From the NCBI GenBank assembly GCA_027924585.1, contig BSBM01000007.1:14680001-14744000 (forward strand): a DNA stretch of 64,000 nucleotides, given 5' to 3'. A program made the position numbers and the translations under genes. How positions within the stretch are numbered: the first letter of the stretch is position 1; every line of letters starts with the position of its first letter. Below, piece after piece: positions 56,041-64,000 of the stretch. The stretch is from Larix kaempferi (taxonomy: Eukaryota; Streptophyta; Pinopsida; Pinales; Pinaceae). The notes below the pieces were generated by a model. The model was given only the letters and a program-made list of their open reading frames with translations, ran no database searches and had not been told where the DNA came from.

Positions 56041-57021
56041 TGTAGTCAGAGTCCCTGATCCCCTAAGTTATAATCCTCTCCCCGTGAGATCAATTTCATA
56101 TGATGCCCGGTCAGCCCTGCCACCATACTCTAAACAAAGGAAGTTTGAGTCCTATTACTCAGCGACCCTCATATACCCTAACAGAGTCTCAATCCCATGT
56201 CTAGTTCCATCACATCTTTGTTGTATACCTCGCGCTCCTATCAAGGAAACCTCATTTCCTTGGTAGTTGTAGGTCTACCTCTGTCGATGTCGGGACATCC
56301 ATTCCAGAGGATAGACCCATAGGTCCCTGTACCTTAGCCTTATCACCGTCAGTGCTAAGTTCCTACGTACCATCTAAGGGGACTCCTTAGTGCCCCTTAA
56401 CATGGTTGTTTCTCACATGCTTGACTTGAGATCCATCATCGCACTATTGATATTCGTACAAGATGTTGGAACCCCTCCAGTAGTATGTTCCTGTGGATAT
56501 GCGGGCTACGTTGGCGATAGTCTCTGGAAGCCCTTCAATCCTATGCTTCCTAGAATATCTAGTTCAGATGCAGTCCAGTGTACCTCCGAGATTTCGACTC
56601 TTAGTTGTTGTGATACTGCATTCAGAAGGAATGCCATTGTTTCCATGTATCATTTCTTCATATTAGTGATGGTTGGACTATGATTACATTTGATATTCGA
56701 GTCCCCTATGGACCATTATGATCTACATAGCAGTTATCTATGTAGAGTTCACGTCTCCTTTGGGCCTCACCATTATATTTCTATCTTGATACATTGTTAC
56801 GAGCATGAGTATTCCCTCCTCGCCCATATATTTGAGACTATATGTACCTCATCCACTATTGAGAAGTTGTATTTGCAATTGTGTCCCTTGTAGTTCGTAT
56901 GGCGCACTTGTTCCACCCTTTGAAGTAGTCTCTATTCTCTGCCACCATCATGCTCACTACCCTGGAAAAAGTCAATGCATATTATGTCTATCGGCCATAG
57001 AATGAGCTCCTACCCTCACAC
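56041..57021. other. No supported gene
   Basis: Open frames on both strands (for example plus 56390-56683) lack motifs. Base composition is pyrimidine-rich on the plus strand, as in the coding remains to the left. It may be more of the same decayed minus-strand element. Confidence 0.35.
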
Positions 57022-57754
57022 ATCAGGGGGGAATCTGTTAACACCAAAAAATAGATCACCTAAATCATACCCCTAGTCACATAACACATTCATCCATTTT
57101 TCTTAACATTTAGCCTCCATCAACCCAAAATCCCTAAGTTTACAACCATATAGGAAATAAATTATTATTTCCCTCAAGAAGATTAATTAAATTCCTCAAA
57201 ATCCCCAAAATAAAAGAAAATAAAAAGGGAAAATAGGGAAAACATTCAAAATAAATAAAAATGAAGGAAAACATCAAAAACCACTAGACAATACTAGTGG
57301 TTTCCAAAACCATGGAACAAAAACCACCACCCAAAATTGTTATAGAAAAAGGTGGTGAAGGCTCCATTTCACAACAAGAAACCTTGGAGACGGAGAGTAC
57401 CACCATTTCTACATCCATACAAACCAACACTCTTTGATGCATGATTAATTTGTGCATAATGTTTAATTTTAACAATGTGCCCTTCTATCAAACCTATTCC
57501 AACTAAAATCTTAGCAATGAGCCTCCTTAAAGTGGTCCAACGTGTTCCCAATCGCTTTGAAGATCTCAAACACCCACAAATCCATCGGGAGACCACATTA
57601 TTTTACTAAATTAGCGTAAGTCCACCCTCTATCCCATTGCATCGAAAAAGGGTGGCGAATGTTTGGGAACAATGATGTAAAACCCCATAGCCAACAATAC
57701 TTAACAATTTTTTCAAATTGTCCACAACGAAAACTAAACACTATCCAACCTGTC

Positions 57755-57955
57755 AAGACAAAAGTTGGGGAATATACAATGATGACTTCCCATTCACTCC
57801 AACTCCAACTACATGGTCTTCTGACCCATTCATTATCCCATCCAACCTCTCTCTTTCCGAAGACAAAAGTGGGGGAATATACAATGATAACTTCTCATTC
57901 ACTCCCAATCCAACTACATGGTCTTCTCAGCCATTCATTATATATATATATATAT
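57755..57955. repeat. 105-bp tandem duplication
   Basis: AAGACAAAAGTKGGGGAATA starts at 57755 and 57860. Both units carry CAACTACATGGTCTTCT and CCATTCATTAT. The second ends in a (TA)n tract at 57939-57955. Confidence 0.9.
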
Positions 57956-58228
57956 ACACACACGTAAAACGGATAGAGACCTCGTTCATGTATATATATT
58001 CTCCACAACCTCTAAAATTTATCCACCATAGGTAGAAAATTACAAACCTTTTCATCACCCACATTATTATCGTTGGCATACCTGTAAAAATTACAATTAA
58101 AGCTTAGCATTAGTCTACGGATTTATCAGTGCATGCATTTCCCAAAAATATTCAAATATTAATCATGACATAAACAAATTATTTTTGACGAAGTCAAGTG
58201 TTGGTCAAAGATTTATTTCCATGCTTAT

Positions 58229-58390
58229 CCAATATTGTATACCCAGTCTCGCAGACTATGTCTCACGGGAAGCGTCTGAGCATATGCGACTCCATAAACA
58301 AATTATTTTCTACCCAGTCTCGCATACTACCCAGTCTCCAATATTGTATACCCAGTCTCGCAGACTATGTGAGCATATGCGACTCTTTCG
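58229..58390. repeat. Direct repeat with CCCAGTCTCGCAGACTATG
   Basis: CCAATATTGTATACCCAGTC is at about 58229 and 58339, followed in both by TCGCAGACTATG and GAGCATATGCGACTC. A shorter partial copy lies at 58313-58330. Confidence 0.85.
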
Positions 58391-58499
58391 ACAAGAGTAG
58401 TTGGTTTTGCTTGCATAATCGACAACGGTGTCGTATTTGAGTAGAACTAATTACTGGGTTCTACCGTTATTGTCGGCATTGGTGTTATAGTTTGAAGCC

Positions 58500-58507
58500 T
58501 ATAAATA
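58500..58507 (+). promoter_or_regulatory. TATA box in candidate LTR
   Basis: TATAAATA in AGCCTATAAATACTCAGG, the same form as in the element C LTR. Confidence 0.45.
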
Positions 58508-58649
58508 CTCAGGCGACATACATCTAACCAAGCAAGTAGAGACGTAATATATCGTTTCGTTTCTCAGCTCATTTTCATACCAAAATCCCGTATCCATTTC
58601 TTTCTTGCAAGTAATGATGAAGGCAAACACTTTTCTTTAACAAACTTTG

Positions 58650-58686
58650 ACATCTCTCATATAACTAAACAATATATGAGAGATGT
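58650..58686. repeat. Hairpin with 14-bp arms
   Basis: ACATCTCTCATATA and TATATGAGAGATGT are perfect inverted copies around the loop ACTAAACAA. The left arm with its flank recurs at about 59066-59095 without the right arm. Confidence 0.85.
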
Positions 58687-59190
58687 GATTCACCTTTAAA
58701 ATTTAGAAAGGGTTGAGCAAGTCGTCAAAGAGGTAAGCTAGGAGGAGATGTGAGACGCAGGAAAAGGTAGGTAAGGGACCTTTACCAATAGAAAATCGAG
58801 TCTTTTGGAAACTAGGCAGTGATGGAATATCGGGTGGCTGAATGAAATACTTGGTAAATAAGCCAGTCGAAGGTGCATCAGTTGAATCTCTAGCTACTAG
58901 TATAGAAGTTCCAACAATATATATTCACCTTTAAAATTTATAAAAATTATATATGTAGTTTTAAATATTAATTAAAACCTATATTTTAATTTTTTAATTT
59001 ATTTTAAATTAAGATAAGTTTAAATTAATATTTTCTAAAATGCAAACACTCTTCTTTAACCAACATTGACATCTCTCATATAACTAAACAATATATATTC
59101 ACCTTTAGAAATTATATGTTTAGTTTTAAATATTAACTAAAACCCACATTGTATTTTTCAAATTATATATTTTTTTTTACATCTTTGATT

Positions 59191-59346
59191 TGGTACATTA
59201 AGATAGATCATATTAATCTAAATTGCTTATTACTTATATAATTGGTACATTAAGACAGATTATATTAGTATAAATTGCTTATTACTTATATAATTGGTAC
59301 ATTAAGATAGATTATATTAGTATAAATTACTTACTACTTATATAAT
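59191..59346. repeat. 52-bp tandem repeat, three copies
   Basis: TGGTACATTAAGAYAGATYA starts at 59191, 59243 and 59295, strict 52-base spacing. The setting is strongly AT-rich. Confidence 0.9.
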
Positions 59347-60347
59347 TTCATTGTTTAAATTTTTTTTATGGGATCATCTTTTCAAAATTGCCCTTATTCA
59401 TTATGTTTTTCACATTATGAATATTAAGTATTCTCTTTAATTTTAATTAACATGTTGGATCACATTAAAAGACTTGTTTTCTGGATAAACAAAGGATGAA
59501 CTATTATGTATAGCATCTTGGTTGCATAAAGCAAAGTCAAAATTCAATTCATCTAAATCACATTTAACAAAAGAGCGAGAAAGTGCGACAATTTTCTACT
59601 TAGCCTAGCAAACAAAAGTTGTTTAAAAATATAATATACTATCCACTATTGGTAATAATATAAAATGATTATGAGAAACACATAAAGGGATTCTCTTAAT
59701 AAAAAATAAGAACATAGATATAATTTAGAGTTATAAAAGTAAGTGTTTGGATTAAGGTGTTTTTTTATATGGATGAACATCTAAACTATTTTATAAAGGT
59801 ATATATATACATTTTTTAATTTCTTTATAGATAAAGAAGCATTTGGCTCATTTTAATTGGCACTTTGTTCTAATTCCTTCATTTCTCAATCTTGACATAA
59901 ATCCATAACTAAGCATTAATGACTTCCTACCAATTTCCTTTGTTTATGGATTTGGTTTTCCTTAAATGCCCAAGTTGTGATCTTAAATCAATGATAGACA
60001 TTATTCATCCTAGATTTCATTGTCCCACTTTGATTCGACTAGAGTCCATTGAAATTCTATGTACACATACACGTAAGACTCACATAAATTATAAGAGGTA
60101 CAACCTTAACCCTTAAACCCTACATAAAATAATACTTAGATAACTCATAACATGTAATTTGTTCGCAATGTTTACATAGTAAGGTTTATGTTAAGCTATG
60201 CATAAAACCCACTTGCTTCTTACTGCATCCAAACAATTAAATCAATAATATATTTTTTTGTCCAATGCTATGTCACAAATTAAACCAAACACACACACAC
60301 ATAATGACAAAAAAAAGTTTCAAAAACATATAATATTCCATATTAAA

Positions 60348-60379
<32 letters not shown>

Positions 60380-60478
60380 AGTTTTATATATTTGACTATA
60401 GATTCATCTTAAACCCATATTTATTGAGCACCAAGAGAGATCCAATTTCTTGAAGTGTAAATTTTTTTACACCTCTAG
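59347..60478. other. AT-rich DNA without a gene
   Basis: Only short frames without motifs are seen. It contains a simple AT tract at 60353-60378. Confidence 0.5.
60353..60378. repeat. (AT)13 microsatellite
   Basis: An uninterrupted run of alternating A and T. Confidence 0.95.
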
Positions 60479-61865
60479 TGTAACGTACCCACCCATCCAT
60501 CCAAGGCAAGGAAGGGAACGTGATGTCGATTCCTGCAGCTTTTCATAAAAATTTAGCCCATTCATCTTATTCATAAACATAAATTCAAAGGTGTGCAGAT
60601 TGAAATTAAATCAATAAGCACAGCGGAATTAAAACTTCATCCACACACATCTTTTGTATGCATTCAACATATTAAATAAGCCATCAAATTATAACATTTC
60701 AGAAGTAAATACATAGACAGAAAACACTTATCTTCGTTGTGCAATTATCCCAAACGACTAGCTATGTTGCTGCAACATTCCACCCAACCATAGGCTCTTC
60801 GACGGCATATAATCAGTCCGTCCGAAGGCCACCCCCGAGCTGGGCATGATTCTTACAAGGAAAAGGGGACATTCAGCTCATACATAGCCAATTAAGCATC
60901 TCATTTGAGCCAAGCCAGTCCATAGTTGGGTTATCAGGCTACATTAGAACCCTGGATGCTTGCACTCAAGCTTAAGACAAAACAACAAATACCCATAACC
61001 CATACCCAACATATTCATTTCTCACACAGCAAGCACAAACATTGGGCATGGATACACATTTCCAGCAATGGAATTCACAAACAAGATGGCCATATATTTT
61101 CCCCAAAACGTGGGCACACCAAAAACAGATTATGGATGGGGAAATCGTCCACAGGGAACCAACTCGATTTTCCATGGGTATTTTGGGCATCTAAATGGCC
61201 AAAACGGCCCTAATGAAACCCCAAATCAAGATCCCATACTCCCAATCACTCTACAACACAAAAACGCCCTCTTCCCGAACTGAAAAACAAGGAAAACACA
61301 TGAAAACATGGAGGAAAAACGCCTAGGTAGTTTCAAAAATGTGAGAGAGGCAAAACTGGTTGATGGGTAAGGGCTTGGGGAGCAAATTCATGGCCCTTTT
61401 CTTTCCAAGGAATCCAAACACATTTTTCCATGAAGGGTGGCTTTCCCATACTCGAATTTGGACAGCCTTACCTCCCCATTCCCAAGGCATTAACTACCTC
61501 AACCAATTCTTGGGAGAATGAATGATTGGGTACAAAAGTCAACATGGGTAGTTGAGGGTTTGATGGGTTATCTCATTGACACTTGGCTTGACTTGATTGG
61601 CTCAAGGGTTTGAATATTTCCTTCCCAATTCCTTGCAAAATCAAGCCCCGATATCTTGTTGCATTGCATAGCTAGTTGTGGGTATTTTTATTGAAATGCA
61701 TATTTACATGATATTCACAATTCCATTGTGCATGGCTAGCACGTAAACCATATGCATCAATAAATCGATGGTGGGGCCTTGGCCTTGAGCTCCTCACCAT
61801 GATTTTATAACAATATTACATCATTTACAATTTTAATTCCATGGGGTTAAGATGGGGACGTTACA
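60479..61865 (-). repeat. E-family LTR on the minus strand (1,387 bp)
   Basis: Read on the minus strand it starts TGTAACGTCCCC (61865 down) and ends GGGTACGTTACA (60479). It shares many long words with the 22926-24544 LTR, including GGTGAGGAGCTCAAGGCCAA. A purine-rich AAGGGGAGGGGTA immediately precedes it, so this is a 3' LTR. Confidence 0.85.
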
Positions 61866-64000
61866 TACCCCTCCCCTTGGAATAACACCCTCCTCGGTTT
61901 TCCAATACTTAGGAATAAATACCCACTTTATACATTTTTCAAAATTCACAAAATGGTGGCAGTTCTGTCCCGCGTCTCATCTCTTAAATTTGAATTTTCA
62001 GGACCAAGTCCTTTGGCTTCCTCAAGCTGCTCCTGTTGGATTTGATCTTCCATCTCTGCAGGTGGGCATTTCTCCATAGCAATCCCTACCTTTTATTCAC
62101 CTTCCAGCTGGTTTACAAATCTGGAATTCCATGGATGCCATATTTCTTGCTGTCCTAGAAACTATTTGAGGAATATTTTCAACCAAATCAAATAGCTCTT
62201 GGCCTGCTTCCATGATCAATGTGCACAACTGGATCTCGCTTTTCTCACTAGCAACACTTGGCTAGTACTAGATGCACTAGATGGCTTTCAATGTCTCACC
62301 TGTGAGACTCATCATGGCAATTTATGTTAGGACAAGCATAACAAAATATTAAAATTAGTCAATTATTTTCTCAATTGACTTGGAACGTCCATGCTTTACT
62401 CATGAGACTTCCACACATTTCATGCTTTCCCACATACACATGAACTCATTCATGTTCATCCTTTCATAGGAAAATAACTAATTAAGCATTCACAATTCAT
62501 TTCAAGCAAATAACCACACTCTACTTTTAGTCATAACATGCATTCAACAATTCTCTATTTCCGAAATGTATGAATCAAAAAGGAAAGAGAAGAGTAAGAG
62601 TTTCCCCCTCATAGTCTTGTTCCAATCCGGAGCCACACCATCACCATGGTTTCATGCTCCTTAGCCTCTTTCACTTCAATGTGAATGCTTGACTTGCCCT
62701 TTATTGGCTATGACACTTAATGTCTAAGGTCTGTCTAATGCTTTTCAACTAGGGAATCCTTCCCCATTGTTGCTTACAAAACCTTTGGCTACTAGGACCC
62801 ACACATATCCACTAGCACCATCTTTCATTACTGCTCATACTGAGCTCCCTTTAGGACAGTCACATGTCCACATGCATCCTCCAGATGCTTTCATAGTCCT
62901 TGCTTCCAGCAATACCTACACTCAAACATTGAATCAATTCCCATGTTTAGTGCATTTTCATAAGGTTTATCTCTAAACAAGAGTTTACAAAATCATAATT
63001 AAATCATATACACATGTATATTCATAAGCAAGAGTTGCAAGATAACCAAATACTTATCTGTATTGGATGTATTCTCTTTATTCCACGGGATCCTTCTTTG
63101 CTTTACTAGCTTTGGATTTCCCGTGAGTATGATAATGAATGTTGGGCCAGCACGCAGGTTACTCCACAACCATTCGAATAGGAAATGCCAGGCCAGTACG
63201 CTGACTGGGTTTTTATCAATTATTTAAGGAATGTTTGGCCAGCACGTCGGCTGCTCCACAACATCAAGTGGTTAAGGTTCCCACCAACTATTCTTTGAAT
63301 TTATCAAGCATTAGTTACTCTCTGGATTTACCAAGAATTTTATAGTGCACAACCAAGCGTTTGTGGCTCTTTCAGGGTCCTTACTTCCTGCAATAGCCAA
63401 GGTTTCCGACAAAGAAACAACAGTGTATTAGATTGGTTGTCAGAAGACTTATACCTGAAATCTTCATTATTCCAAACAATAAATAAATGAAAATGAATAC
63501 TTATCTGTATTGTGCATTTGCCTTTCTGGTCCACAGGGTCTAGCTTCGCTTTGCAAGCCTTGGGATCGCCTATGGACTTGGATGTTTGGCCAACACGCAT
63601 GTTTCTCCACAACATCAAATAGTTAATTCCCAACCAGTACACATTCACGCTGACTGCATTTACCAAGCATTTGTGGTGCCCAACCAGTCCCATACCTGGT
63701 TGGCCCTCTCCATTGCCGAGCTAGCACATTCATCTGGGTCATCGACCAATGGAAGGAAACTGCGCCACCGACCATTATAGGTCAAGGGTCTACCACTCTT
63801 CCTTAGGCTTGCATCAGCCTTTCACGCATGTCACAACCCTCCATGCGCATAACAATTCTTCATCCACACAAGGATGACATTTCCTCTCCCGGGAAAACCA
63901 ATAGTTCCCTTTGGGAACTCTATAGGTGACTTTCTTTACTATAGGCTATCATGGCCCCATGATACCCACTCACACCACACAACATCCAAGTAAATAATGC
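61866..64000 (-). mobile_element. Internal 3' region of a second E-family element
   Basis: It lies upstream of the minus-strand 3' LTR and begins with a polypurine tract (61866-61878). No integrase or other pol motif is visible in 2.1 kb on either strand. It is therefore a long untranslated or additional region, or a non-autonomous element. It runs off the window. Confidence 0.45.
63051..63690. repeat. About 447-bp spaced duplication
   Basis: TACTTATCTGTATTG occurs at 63051 and 63498. Both are followed by a CCACRGGRTC block, a CTTCGCTTTRC-type block, and TTGGCCARCACGC then CTCCACAACATCAA. A third short echo of GGCCAGCACGTCGGCTGCTC lies at about 63238. Confidence 0.8.

Larger units (their letters stand above)
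57022..58900 (+). repeat. Candidate polypurine tract and LTR
   Basis: CATCAGGGGGGAATC (57022-57036) is followed by TGTTAACACC at 57037, the look of a polypurine tract and LTR start. A TATAAATA box lies at 58500. There is no partner LTR in the window and no clear 3' end, so this is tentative. Confidence 0.3.

Noticed and set aside
55184-57005. Plus-strand frames such as 55184-55522 and 56390-56683
   Set aside because: Pro/Ser/Leu-rich without motifs; they look like the reverse of decayed minus-strand coding sequence.

Overview
This window looks like repeat-dense nuclear DNA from a large-genome land plant. The supporting features are plant-type Ty3/gypsy and Ty1/copia elements with the initiator-Met primer site TGGTATCAGAGC, several LTRs with TATAAATA boxes, old nested insertions and no intact host gene. 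A gymnosperm is my best guess from the style of the retrotransposon proteins, but the sequence alone does not prove it.

Left part, 1-16190. A degenerate CCCTAAA-like stretch and a short alternating purine-pyrimidine repeat are followed by a 2.4 kb array of a 17-bp unit (about 600-3080). After that come copies of one non-autonomous dispersed repeat (about 4757-6385, 8572-8913, 10077-10650, and a partial copy at 15880-16190). This part also holds two broken, unrecognised coding fragments (7789-8306 and 8961-9299), and a decayed minus-strand gene of the DUF7869-like, transposase-related type (14674 down to 11244). Near its end are small tandem arrays and a possible fragment of an LTR-element 5' end (14909-15790).

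Central part, 16191-about 54070, is one nest of retrotransposons. Element C (Ty3/gypsy, oldest) was hit in its reverse transcriptase by element D (Ty3/gypsy, 3.9 kb LTR, target duplication ATTTG). D took element E (Ty3/gypsy, 1.6 kb LTR) into its gag. D also took copia element A (12.9 kb, target duplication GCGAA/GGGAA) into its 3' LTR. Copia A took copia element B (6.9 kb, perfect target duplication CTTTG) into its integrase. Removing D restores the reading frame of C exactly. A deletion later joined the integrase of E to the reverse transcriptase of D at about 29379, and another cut the 5' end off the D 3' LTR.

Element C is the most interesting object. A zinc knuckle is followed in a neighbouring frame by protease, a gag/capsid-like domain lying between protease and reverse transcriptase, and then RT, RNase H and integrase. 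After about 490 bases with a TATA-like box comes a further frame of about 950 codons (50049-52910), ending in coiled coil, before the 3' LTR at 53411. Most of its stops look like CAG, CAA or CGA changed by C-to-T.

Right part, 54070-64000. Minus-strand coding remains include a plant-mobile-domain-like stretch (54159-54533), next to a possible plus-strand polypurine tract and LTR (57037 on). Then come AT-rich repeats, and a minus-strand LTR of the E family (60479-61865) with the 3' end of its internal region running off the window. I see no rRNA, tRNA or CRISPR array.
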